IMG/VR virus record: IMGVR_UViG_3300023180_005414
Location: 1-45,956 of that record
Length of the DNA stretch: 45,956 nt
Strand: one strand, 5' to 3'
DNA from: a virus
The position numbers and the translations under genes were made by a program. The notes below the pieces were generated by a model that had not been told where the DNA came from, made no database searches, and saw only the letters and a program-made list of their open reading frames with translations. This document shows, piece by piece, positions 38,991-45,956 of this stretch (the stretch's first letter is position 1; each line of letters starts with the position of its first letter).

Positions 38991-41027
38991 TCAGAAACAA
39001 GAAGCCAAGTCGAACAATCCGCCTGTGGTATCAGGAATGATTGGAGTCACTGTTTCAGGGATGCTTAAGAAGACTTCTGGCGTCAAATTATTTATCGGAA
39101 TAACCGCAGGAGGTGTTGTGCCAATCGGGGCAACTGTAATCTCGGGAATAGGCAGAGACAGGATTGTTCCAGTGTCAGAAGGATAAACTGTAGTAAAGTT
39201 ATCAGGAATAACTTGTACAGGAATTTGAAGGTCAATACCACCTTGCCCAGAACCGACTACAACGGTTGTATCACCAACCACAACCTGTGTCTGGTCACCA
39301 AAAATATTAATAGTTGCATTAAGGTTTCCTGTGGTAATAACATTCACTGGACCGAAACAAACTCTACCTGTGGAATAATCTACTGTACCTGCGGTTCTAT
39401 TTGTATAGACTTTGCTAGTACCAGAGTTATAGAAGGTCATCAGATTGCCAAAACCATCATCTTCAAAATATTGGTCAACATCAGGTCTATCAATGGTTCT
39501 AAAGGAACCAGAAAGGAGAATGGGTTCTTTAACACAATTTCCAGAACCATCATTGCTTGGATTTGAGTCATAAAGACTTGTACCAAAGTCAATACAGTAG
39601 GTGTTGGTCTGACCTTGTAAAGGATAGATGTACTTCAGCAATGTTGCCTGTACAGAAGAAGTGTCAATCGAGTTATCTGCAAGTTCAATCGCTTTTTGTA
39701 GTTTTGACAGGGAGAAAGAACCACCAAAGTTGTTAATATTCTCCTGCCCCGCATATTGAGCAATTCCCTGACTAATCAGAGACTGGAGTTCCGATTCAGA
39801 CAGACTTGTCGAGTTTTTATCGTATAGAACGAAAATATCGGTAATCAGATACATGTAATCTGGGTCAATGATTACAGGTTCGATAGATGCCATCGCATAC
39901 TTTTTCAAGTTGTTCTGGATGGACTTTTTAGTTGTATTATTGAGGGTAGTATTGTTCTTTGTCTTAATCGCAATGTAAACCTTGCCATAAACGGGCGGAT
40001 TCATCTCTTCTCCACCAAAAGCAATTACACTATCAGCATTGGTGTAGATTTGTTTGGTGATTGTCGAATAATCCTCGGCAGTAACTGCTCTATACTGAGT
40101 GGAATAATATCTCGGGGCATTGTACTTAATACTTGCCAGAGATTCTGCGCCATCGCCGTAGCGAGTTCTTTCTTTGAGGGTCAAATCAATATCGGCAGCA
40201 CCGATATTCCGATTTCCGCTAGTAACAATCTCACCAGAGAAAGTTAGATTGTTAATATCGTTCGCATCGGTTCCATTACAGCGAATATATTCAATTTCAA
40301 TTACTTCACCGTCTACAAGTGCTCTACCAATAGTACCATCGCCAAATTTTAGTTCATATCTCGAATCTTCAACTTCATTCAAGAAATAGACTCTAGATTC
40401 TGAGTTGAGGTCAACAATGTTCTCTACAAGATTGTAAGCATCAACCTGTTGGGACTGTGCATTGGGTCTAATCTTGACTACAAGAGTTGTAGTGTCAATT
40501 TGGTCGGCAGGAATGATATATCTCTGCTTCTGATAATTATTAACCGTGTATTTGTACGTAATAATCGAACCCTCATACAAAAGGCAATCATGGAAATGTG
40601 CCTTACCACTCGTATCAACCGTGGCGGTTCTGTCAGATTGACGTACAAACGAATATTTGCCACCTGCTGCTACAATGCCCTTTTTAAGGGTCACTGTCTC
40701 TGGATATACACCATTTTCAATATTTACGCTCACTGCGATGTCAACACACGCTTGAGCTGCTCTAAATGACCGAGGAACGTAGTTTAGAAGCTTTGCAATA
40801 TTAACAACGTTGTCTCTTGACGATGCGCTGTTAATGAAAATCTCGTTCAATGCCATATTAGCGTTGAACGAGTTATAGTAAGTATTATATGCTAGTACAT
40901 CAACCAAGTACGACAATGTACTACCTTCAAAATCATAATCTGTGAACTCAGGACGAGTCCGCATGTATGATTTGATGGATGCTTTAATCTCATCAAAGGT
41001 TATTGCTGTTAGATTGGTTGGCAGCAT
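38991..41027 (-). CDS. gp6: Baseplate wedge protein gp6, 678 aa
   Basis: The N-terminal 110 residues (TFDEIKASIKSYMRTRPEFT, DYDFEGSTLSYLVDVLAYNT, NEIFINSASSRDNVVNIAKL) are typical of T4-like gp6, which forms the inner ring of the baseplate and joins wedges. The middle contains the baseplate_J-like part (RTRYGDGAESLASIKYNAPR, YRAVTAEDY). T4 gp6 is 660 residues, so the length fits. The last 75 residues are a proline/isoleucine-rich tail (LPIPEITVAPIGTTPPAVIP, then TPEVFLSIPETVTPIIPD) that looks added to the core. The start follows the gp25 stop with a one-base gap, and the giant gene begins 26 bases after the stop. Assignment is firm. Confidence 0.92.
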   Translation of the reverse strand: MLPTNLTAITFDEIKASIKSYMRTRPEFTDYDFEGSTLSYLVDVLAYNTYYNSFNANMALNEIFINSASSRDNVVNIAKLLNYVPRSFRAAQACVDIAVSVNIENGVYPETVTLKKGIVAAGGKYSFVRQSDRTATVDTSGKAHFHDCLLYEGSIITYKYTVNNYQKQRYIIPADQIDTTTLVVKIRPNAQSQQVDAYNLVENIVDLNSESRVYFLNEVEDSRYELKFGDGTIGRALVDGEVIEIEYIRCNGTDANDINNLTFSGEIVTSGNRNIGAADIDLTLKERTRYGDGAESLASIKYNAPRYYSTQYRAVTAEDYSTITKQIYTNADSVIAFGGEEMNPPVYGKVYIAIKTKNNTTLNNTTKKSIQNNLKKYAMASIEPVIIDPDYMYLITDIFVLYDKNSTSLSESELQSLISQGIAQYAGQENINNFGGSFSLSKLQKAIELADNSIDTSSVQATLLKYIYPLQGQTNTYCIDFGTSLYDSNPSNDGSGNCVKEPILLSGSFRTIDRPDVDQYFEDDGFGNLMTFYNSGTSKVYTNRTAGTVDYSTGRVCFGPVNVITTGNLNATINIFGDQTQVVVGDTTVVVGSGQGGIDLQIPVQVIPDNFTTVYPSDTGTILSLPIPEITVAPIGTTPPAVIPINNLTPEVFLSIPETVTPIIPDTTGGLFDLASCF
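39089..39095 (-). promoter_or_regulatory. Possible late promoter of the giant gene
   Basis: ATAAATA on the minus strand lies inside the 3' end of gp6, about 125 bases upstream of the giant gene start. It encodes part of the gp6 tail, so it may be chance. No better motif is seen closer to that gene. Confidence 0.3.
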
Positions 41028-41028
41028 T

Positions 41029-41448
41029 TTAGAAGTCTCTTGCTAGAATGAAATCAATTTCATAACTAATGTTTTCCCCAACAATTTGGTACTCCAAGTT
41101 TACTTGGATGCTGTTTTCCTCATAATTAGGAATGAGGTCCAAATTTGTCACGATAATTCGACTCTCAAAGTTTCTAATGGTCTGACGAATCTCATCTTCG
41201 ATAGAGTTGAGTGTAAATGCGTCTAACTGTTCAAACAAAGCCGCATATACATCAGAACCCAGGTTGGGAGCAAAAGGACGCTCCCCCTTACGAGTCAAAA
41301 TTAAATTTTTAAGTGATTGCTTGATGGCATTCTCATTGAGAACCTTACCACAATCATTTGTTAAGGGATTACGCGCAAAACTGACTGCAATATCTAAAAA
41401 AGACTTGCTAAATTGAGATTTACTCGTATTAATCGGTTTTAGTGCCAT
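41029..41448 (-). CDS. gp25: Baseplate wedge protein gp25, 139 aa
   Basis: It belongs to the GPW/gp25 family, a component of the inner baseplate wedge that contacts gp6 and gp53 and starts sheath assembly. Visible family features are DIAVSFARNPLTNDCGKVLN, NAIKQSLKNLILTRKGERPF and PNLGSDVYAALFE, followed by IEDEIRQTIRNFESRI and a final beta pair (IQVNLEYQIVGENISYEIDF). The length is close to T4 gp25 (132). It is directly followed by gp6, an order conserved in T4-like cyanophages. A CTAAATA motif lies 29 bases upstream. Some databases call the family lysozyme-like, but no catalytic function is expected. Confidence 0.93.
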   Translation of the reverse strand: MALKPINTSKSQFSKSFLDIAVSFARNPLTNDCGKVLNENAIKQSLKNLILTRKGERPFAPNLGSDVYAALFEQLDAFTLNSIEDEIRQTIRNFESRIIVTNLDLIPNYEENSIQVNLEYQIVGENISYEIDFILARDF

Positions 41449-41476
41449 CCCACCTACAGGAGTTTTTCCTAATATG

Positions 41477-41483
41477 TATTTAG
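41477..41483 (-). promoter_or_regulatory. Putative late promoter of gp25-gp6
   Basis: The minus strand reads CTAAATA, the cyanophage late-promoter variant, in the 57-base gap between the 48-residue gene and gp25. Confidence 0.55.
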
Positions 41484-41505
41484 CACTGAAAACCGAGACG
41501 TTTAT

Positions 41506-41652
41506 TTACTTTCCTTGACCACGATATGGTTTACGTGCTTTATTACGGGAGGTAGCAGCATATTTTGTATTCTTGCTGTTACCCTGACGAGTACACTTCG
41601 GGTTCGATTGAATAATTTTCTTACCAGAAAGACCAACTTTTGCTTTTGCCAT
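41506..41652 (-). CDS. Small basic protein, 48 aa, unknown
   Basis: The sequence starts MAKAKVGLSGKKIIQSNPKC and ends NKARKPYRGQGK. It has 10 lysines and 4 arginines and no aspartate or glutamate, so its net charge is strongly positive. It contains one cysteine and no hydrophobic segment, and is probably extended or nucleic-acid-binding. It is flanked by its own promoter-like sequences and sits between the PAAR gene and gp25, separated from both by short gaps. I do not recognise a named family. Nucleic-acid or host-protein binding is a guess from composition only. Confidence 0.7.
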   Translation of the reverse strand: MAKAKVGLSGKKIIQSNPKCTRQGNSKNTKYAATSRNKARKPYRGQGK

Positions 41653-41675
41653 TGTAAATGAGCGAGTACCTAGTA

Positions 41676-41684
41676 ATTATACCA
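41676..41684 (-). promoter_or_regulatory. Sigma70-like extended -10 promoter
   Basis: The minus strand reads TGGTATAAT, a perfect extended -10 (TGnTATAAT), in the 35-base gap after the PAAR stop and 24 bases before the 48-residue gene. No clear -35 box is seen. It would be read by unmodified host polymerase, unlike the late motifs around it. Confidence 0.4.
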
Positions 41685-41687
41685 CAT

Positions 41688-42380
41688 TTACGCCATCATG
41701 GCAGCCTGGTCTGAAGCATTTAGTCTTGCTGACCATTGCTGACCTGCTGGAGAAGGTGTAATGCTGCCTGCGTTGGCACCAGCACCTGCTGCTGCGTCTG
41801 CTGACTGTGTACCTACATCTGCTGCGGCATCGCCAGCAGCATTTTCTGCATCTGCTCCATCATCTCCACCACCAACAATGACATTTGCAGAACCTGCAGC
41901 AATTTTACTGAGGCAAGGCGGACCTAGAGGGTCTCCAACCCGTGCCAGAGGGCGACCATTGACCAATACATTCTTACATGTGGCAATTACTACTCTAGGG
42001 TGACCAACACCTTTCTGGTCTTCAGCAGTTAGCATACTACAAGGTGCTGTAATGACTGTAGGAGCGCATCCTGTGGGACTACAGCAGTTCGAGATGACCG
42101 TATGCATAGTTGCAGACGTATGGTTCGTTAAAACGTCTCCATCGAGCACAGGGACGATGCTGTTAATGAATACATTTCTCAGTGGAAGTGTTCCAAGAGG
42201 TGCAATAGGAAATCCAATCCACAGACAAGTTGCATCTTTTGTTGCCAGAGGTTTTACAATAGCAGTAGCTGGTGTTACACCACATGGGTCAACTGCTTTA
42301 TTGTGAACATGACCTTCAATTGGTCTCCCATGACCAGTGCAAGTACCCTGATAAATTGCTGCGGGTTTTTTACCTGTCAT
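41688..42380 (-). CDS. PAAR-domain spike-tip protein, 230 aa
   Basis: PAAR proteins form the sharp metal-bound cone on the central spike of contractile tails; T4 gp5.4 is one. Visible features are GTCTGHGRP at residues 12-20, HVHN, several cysteines, and a second half with VVIATCKNVLVNGRPLARVG followed by PPCLSKIAAGSANVIVGG, which is the PAAR pattern. The last 60 residues are an alanine/glycine/aspartate-rich, probably flexible tail. I chose the ATG at 42380 because it overlaps the upstream stop as TAATG. A 16-residue longer start at 42428 lies deeper in the preceding gene. The protein is longer than gp5.4 (97 residues in T4). Assignment as PAAR is good. Confidence 0.85.
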   Translation of the reverse strand: MTGKKPAAIYQGTCTGHGRPIEGHVHNKAVDPCGVTPATAIVKPLATKDATCLWIGFPIAPLGTLPLRNVFINSIVPVLDGDVLTNHTSATMHTVISNCCSPTGCAPTVITAPCSMLTAEDQKGVGHPRVVIATCKNVLVNGRPLARVGDPLGPPCLSKIAAGSANVIVGGGDDGADAENAAGDAAADVGTQSADAAAGAGANAGSITPSPAGQQWSARLNASDQAAMMA

Positions 42381-44680
42381 TATTGTAAAGAGGGTACAGA
42401 TACAGTAGGAGTATTTATTTGCGGACACATAAAATCATATGGATTGCCAAATGCCTTAAGTGCATAACCATAAGTATCCACAGTTGCGGTCAAATTATTG
42501 TAAATTGTAAGGTCTGAGGATAGTTCCCACCCACTACATCCTGGTCCATGAGGTCCTGTAATGGTATATGACCTAGAAGTAGTGTAAGTAGTACCATCTG
42601 GGTGTTCTCCATCGTCTCCAGGGGTGGGAAGACCCGTAGGTGCCTCTGCATAAGAACCAGAACCACCCTCACAAGGACATTCCCACTCAAATCCAGTCTG
42701 CCCACTTACCTCAGGACACCCACCACAATCACCAATCGTGACCCCAAGAGTGATATTTGCGGTAATTTTGTCCCTCATGTCATTTTTGAACTGCTTGATG
42801 ATGTATTTTTCATGGGCAGTAGCGCAAGGAAGGTCAAAAAAACTTCCAATGACTGTATATTTCTTCTGAACGTTGTATCTGGCAATCTTTTCTTCCGTAA
42901 TTGACTGTACTGAGTGGTCAAATTCGTTGTTATTGAACGTATCTTCAATTTGTTTGTACTGATTTCCGAGTTTTACCAGACTTGAATCGTCAACTGTGTC
43001 GGGATTATTCAAAAAATGCTGTGAAATGTACGGTTGCATGAAATTATATGCAATCGGTTCAAGAACTTCTGCACTACCCTTCTGTTTTTCGAGGTAATGT
43101 TCGCGCTTATTCCGATTTGTATCATACACAAAGTCAATAAATGCATCAGTTGACACATCTACAGTGCGTTTTTCGTTTTGCCAGTCAATCAAACTGGTAA
43201 GTTCGCTCGTTTTGAAGTCTCCAAAGATGATATTACGAGATTCTTTGTCCATTGCTTCGGAGATTTTTTCCCAATGTTGCGTATTTGGATTGTCTTCGTG
43301 CTTAGTTTCGGGCCAAATTGTCTTGACATCAATTCTATCTGCGGTATGTACGCCTAATTTGGGTGCATTAGCACCTCCTTCATACCCTCTTCCCGCATAT
43401 TTGATGTTAACATCAACTAAAGTACCGCCAGACCAAACGCCTTCAATCTCAGCAGGGCGATATTTAACTCTATCTGTAGAATAATCCGCTGGTGGTAGCA
43501 CATAAAGATTGGGTTTGGGGTAAAAATCATCATAACCAGAGCCACCAAACTCAATTGTAACGTCAGTTAACCTTCCAGAAGTGATTGTTGGTGTCAAAAC
43601 GGGCTCTCTAATCTCATAATTCCACCCAGTTTTGAAGTCGGAGCGGATTTTTCCAATCATATATTGGATTTCTTTCTCTCTAAACTCATATCTTCCGAAC
43701 AATCCCGCTTTATCTTTGATTCCTTGACCCGCTTTTACGCGAATTACGTGCTGCTGTTGCCCTTGAGTGCCTGCTCCTGCCCAAAATGGACCAGCAGTTG
43801 CGGTATATGTGCCGTCATAAGTGAAATCTTCTCCGCTTCCCTCCAAATTAATGAGATGATACTTGTTATAATACAGAGATGAGTGCTTAATTTCCGCAAC
43901 TGTCCACCCATTAATGGTATCACCGACGCGAATTCCGTTAATTGACTTTGCTCCAGGACCAGTTGGCGGATTTGTGTACTCAAACATGATGGACATACTG
44001 GTAGTATGCGCTGTCCACAGCAAAGGATAACCATCTCTGGCATTTCCCTGCGAAGTATCATCAGGTGTCGTATATGAAATATAGGTAGTTTCTACATCAC
44101 ATGGACAGTCAATTGGTATATACGTTGTAGTTGTGGTTGTTGTTTCGTCTGTACCTTCAGGAAGATAGTCTGGTTGACCTACAGTCCCCGATTCAGGAGT
44201 CGTAGAAGTCTGTGTTTCGGTCACAGTTTTCAACAACCAGCAAGGAACACCGACTTTATGGTCCGATGTATCAAACAAATAATAGAACCACTCGTCTGAA
44301 GTGATGGGTTCAAACGAAATATCTGTAGGAAAAAAGTTTAATGCAGCAGTATAACTCGCAAAACCACTAGAAGAGAGAGGAACTCCTACTCTAGTACCAA
44401 TATCTTCGGAGCTAATTACGTCTCCAGCAGTTCCTTTATCGGATTTTTCTTCAATAATAGTGCCTCTATACAGAATTCTATCCCGACACCAATTATCTTC
44501 TTCAATCGGCCATGTAGCAGGGTGCTCATAAACTGCACTGTTTTGAGATTGCCCAGCAAATTGATGCCCAAACTCCATCGTAGCACCCCCTGAGGGAGGT
44601 GTCCAAACATCACAATGACTGGTATTAGGGTATCCAAAGGTGCTACCAGAAATAGAACCGTCTGTAGTGCAGCATGCCAT
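42380..44680 (-). CDS. Virion structural protein, 766 aa, unknown
   Basis: No named family is recognised. The protein is rich in Tyr, Thr and Gly. It begins MACCTTDGSISGSTFGYPNT and has a threonine run at about 180-186, paired cysteines (CPC at 192-194; GDCGGCPE and WECPCEGG near the C-terminus) and two GxGY repeats at about 370-435 (VTIEFGGSGYDDFYPKPNLY and VNIKYAGRGYEGGANAPKLG). Residues about 580-670 look helical. The GxGY units link it to gp8, the 1181-residue protein and the giant protein. It is coupled by TAATG overlaps to the 135-residue gene before it and the PAAR gene after it, so a role at the central hub or spike is plausible. That rests on position only. Confidence 0.78.
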   Translation of the reverse strand: MACCTTDGSISGSTFGYPNTSHCDVWTPPSGGATMEFGHQFAGQSQNSAVYEHPATWPIEEDNWCRDRILYRGTIIEEKSDKGTAGDVISSEDIGTRVGVPLSSSGFASYTAALNFFPTDISFEPITSDEWFYYLFDTSDHKVGVPCWLLKTVTETQTSTTPESGTVGQPDYLPEGTDETTTTTTTYIPIDCPCDVETTYISYTTPDDTSQGNARDGYPLLWTAHTTSMSIMFEYTNPPTGPGAKSINGIRVGDTINGWTVAEIKHSSLYYNKYHLINLEGSGEDFTYDGTYTATAGPFWAGAGTQGQQQHVIRVKAGQGIKDKAGLFGRYEFREKEIQYMIGKIRSDFKTGWNYEIREPVLTPTITSGRLTDVTIEFGGSGYDDFYPKPNLYVLPPADYSTDRVKYRPAEIEGVWSGGTLVDVNIKYAGRGYEGGANAPKLGVHTADRIDVKTIWPETKHEDNPNTQHWEKISEAMDKESRNIIFGDFKTSELTSLIDWQNEKRTVDVSTDAFIDFVYDTNRNKREHYLEKQKGSAEVLEPIAYNFMQPYISQHFLNNPDTVDDSSLVKLGNQYKQIEDTFNNNEFDHSVQSITEEKIARYNVQKKYTVIGSFFDLPCATAHEKYIIKQFKNDMRDKITANITLGVTIGDCGGCPEVSGQTGFEWECPCEGGSGSYAEAPTGLPTPGDDGEHPDGTTYTTSRSYTITGPHGPGCSGWELSSDLTIYNNLTATVDTYGYALKAFGNPYDFMCPQINTPTVSVPSLQ
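42412..42418 (-). promoter_or_regulatory. Possible late promoter upstream of the PAAR gene
   Basis: ATAAATA on the minus strand lies 32 bases before the PAAR start, inside the last codons of the 766-residue gene. The distance suits a late promoter, but the site also encodes protein. Confidence 0.4.
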
Positions 44681-45087
44681 TACTTTAAGTCCTCCAGTCT
44701 CTTGTAGATATCATCAAAAACTTCTTTAATTGACAGATACTCATCTGTACCTGGCGGTTTATACTTAATATCGTGAAAATTGGGTATCTCTTTCAGTCTG
44801 TTCTGCAGGGTTTCGATTGCCTCATTGTGCATCTGAAGCACTTTGTTAATAACTTCTGCCTGTACAGTGACATTATACTTCAGTTCTTCATACTCTTTGG
44901 CAAATGGAACCATCCATTCGGGTATCGGATACCGTTTATCAGGGTCCTGTAACTTCTCATACTCTGAATATGCTTGTTCAATACTCTGAAACTTTTCACC
45001 AGACCAGTCACCCTGATGCATTGGGTCCTGAAGTTCAGGATTGTGGTATCCAAACGGATTATCGGGGTCTTTTTGCTGTTCAGTCAT
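44680..45087 (-). CDS. Hypothetical protein, 135 aa
   Basis: I do not recognise this protein. Residues 1-35 are polar and proline-rich (KDPDNPFGYHNPELQDPMHQ). Residues about 60-100 form a long helix with coiled-coil character (YNVTVQAEVINKVLQMHNEA, then IETLQNRLKEI), and a second helix ends the protein (IKEVFDDIYKRLEDLK). It overlaps the oxygenase gene by eight bases and the 766-residue gene by one (TAATG). The coupling suggests it acts with one of them, for example as an assembly partner of the 766-residue virion protein; this is inference. Confidence 0.75.
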   Translation of the reverse strand: MTEQQKDPDNPFGYHNPELQDPMHQGDWSGEKFQSIEQAYSEYEKLQDPDKRYPIPEWMVPFAKEYEELKYNVTVQAEVINKVLQMHNEAIETLQNRLKEIPNFHDIKYKPPGTDEYLSIKEVFDDIYKRLEDLK

Positions 45088-45775
45088 AGTTGTTCAAGTC
45101 TACACACATGAGGGCGTAGCGGTCCATTTCACCAGTCTTGTACCATTCTGGTTCTATGTATGCTGCATGCCATAGCCAACCATCATACCAGGACACACGA
45201 TTATACTTCATCTCCATTACATGCCACATTTCCCAGTTATCATCGCCCTTAAAGCATTGCCAGGGTTCAACGGTCCTGGGACGCTCTAAGAACTCCCTAA
45301 AGAAATCATATCCACCGCCGTAGGCGGTACGCGCCGATGGGTCGTTTCCGAAGCGCGGTGACCTATAAAAAGCAGTGCCCCCATGACACTCTTTCGTTAG
45401 CCACATGCTAAAGACGTTCTGACACTCATCGGTGTGTGGCAGATAGTTCTGTCTACGAGCTGCCATGTCCCCATTGTATATGTTAGTCCCGTAGTTAAAA
45501 AACCCGTTGGGCACATACTTCTTATATTCTCTCTCAATGGGTAGCAACCACACTGAAGGAATCCATTGACGCTTCCCAGGAGCTTGGTCGATATCCCATT
45601 CTGCTGACGAGCCGACTGGGAAAGATTCCTGTAAGAATTGGGTAAATTCATCAGGACGTAAGAGAAAGTTGTCAAAGTGTATGAAACGTACTCCTTCGAC
45701 AATCTCCTCCGAGATTTCCATACGTGGGTTAATCTCTTGGACGTACTCTAGGGTTTCGCGGTCAATGTACTTCAT
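45080..45775 (-). CDS. Probable 2-oxoglutarate/Fe(II) oxygenase (DUF6445-like), 231 aa
   Basis: The protein resembles the DUF6445 group of 2OG-Fe(II) oxygenase-like proteins seen in cyanophages. The double-stranded beta-helix iron triad is present in order: YLPHTDECQN gives H114 and D116, and YDGWLWHAAYI gives H203. R219 in MDRYAL is a good candidate for 2-oxoglutarate binding. GGTAFYRSPRFG (132-143) follows the HxD as in P4H-like enzymes. The substrate is unknown; prolyl or lysyl hydroxylation of virion or host proteins is possible. The start ATG overlaps the stop of the upstream small gene (ATGA). Its setting among late virion genes suggests expression during assembly. Confidence in the fold is good, in the activity moderate. 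Confidence 0.8.
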   Translation of the reverse strand: MKYIDRETLEYVQEINPRMEISEEIVEGVRFIHFDNFLLRPDEFTQFLQESFPVGSSAEWDIDQAPGKRQWIPSVWLLPIEREYKKYVPNGFFNYGTNIYNGDMAARRQNYLPHTDECQNVFSMWLTKECHGGTAFYRSPRFGNDPSARTAYGGGYDFFREFLERPRTVEPWQCFKGDDNWEMWHVMEMKYNRVSWYDGWLWHAAYIEPEWYKTGEMDRYALMCVDLNNYD

Positions 45776-45939
45776 TCTGTTAGTCGCTTTGTTAAAATCC
45801 AGACGCCATCTTCGTCTATTTCATGGTCGAGCTCGTCTCCAACCTCCCACCGAAGTTCTTCGAGAAGTTCCTCAGGTATTGGCAGAAACAAATCGCCGTG
45901 CTCGTCCTCTTCGATAGTTATGGTAAATCTTTTTGACAT
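45772..45939 (-). CDS. AbrB/SpoVT-like small protein, 55 aa
   Basis: The sequence (MSKRFTITIEEDEHGDLFLP, IPEELLEELRWEVGDELDHE, then DEDGVWILTK) follows the swapped-hairpin AbrB pattern: a beta strand, a GDLxLPIPxELL loop-helix, a WxxGDxL strand and a final strand. Such domains are usually dimeric DNA-binding regulators or antitoxins. It is strongly acidic with 17 Asp/Glu, which is unusual for a DNA binder. No toxin gene is adjacent on the visible side. The stop overlaps the oxygenase start, so the two are coupled. Upstream context lies outside the window. It may be a regulator or a small adaptor. Confidence 0.65.
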   Translation of the reverse strand: MSKRFTITIEEDEHGDLFLPIPEELLEELRWEVGDELDHEIDEDGVWILTKRLTE

Positions 45940-45956
45940 ATTGCTACAATGGGGTT

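Noticed and set aside
41029-41448. Lysozyme activity for gp25
   Set aside because: The family name in some databases suggests it, but no catalytic residues are visible and gp25 is a structural wedge component.
42381-42428. A 16-residue longer start for the PAAR protein
   Set aside because: It lies inside the preceding gene, adds sequence not typical of PAAR proteins, and the ATG at 42380 gives the TAATG coupling used by the neighbouring genes.
42380-44680. Assignment of the 766-residue protein as gp5 hub-lysozyme or gp53
   Set aside because: No lysozyme motif, OB-fold signature or gp53-like sequence can be seen; position next to PAAR is not enough.
45314-45328. GC-rich hairpin (accgcc-gta-ggcggt)
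   Set aside because: It is inside the oxygenase coding sequence, has no T-tract, and is explained by Gly/Tyr codons (AYGGGYD).

Overview
The window is the late structural cluster of a T4-like myovirus, most likely a marine cyanophage (Kyanoviridae type) of Synechococcus or Prochlorococcus. The evidence is a gp25–gp6–(giant protein)–gp8 baseplate-wedge order, a DUF4815-type tail protein, YHYH-domain proteins, tail fibres with an Mtd-like N-terminus and T4/cyanophage-style late promoters (ATAAATA or CTAAATA). All supported genes lie on the minus strand, so transcription runs from high to low coordinates. I see no tRNA, rRNA, CRISPR array, integrase, insertion sequence or origin. No gene-free stretch exceeds 300 bases.

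Right part (45939 down to 41506): five overlapping genes encode a 55-residue AbrB-like protein, a probable 2-oxoglutarate/Fe(II) oxygenase, a 135-residue unknown, a 766-residue virion protein and a PAAR spike-tip protein. A separate 48-residue, entirely non-acidic basic protein follows. Next come gp25 and gp6, core baseplate-wedge proteins.

Centre (38964 down to 18013): one uninterrupted gene encodes a 6983-residue protein between gp6 and gp8, the place of T4 gp7. It is a mosaic of a phage-type N-terminal region, several runs of a GxGY beta repeat, two YHYH-type modules, a beta-propeller-like stretch, two LamG-like domains, five copies of a helical repeat, a duplicated small beta module and a jelly-roll-like region.

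Left part (17990 down to 1): a stand-alone YHYH protein, two proteins sharing an N-terminal module (one ending in a complete-looking cupredoxin domain), an 1181-residue YHYH protein with a cupredoxin-like domain inserted inside the YHYH module, gp8, a 2385-residue DUF4815-type protein, two small coiled-coil proteins, a strong UUCG-loop terminator, and the first 868 codons of a tail fibre that runs off the window.

Together these genes would build the baseplate, its spike tip and the peripheral fibres. The notable theme is module sharing (GxGY repeats, YHYH, cupredoxin, fibre N-terminus) between adjacent virion genes, and the number of likely metal-binding modules in one structural cluster.
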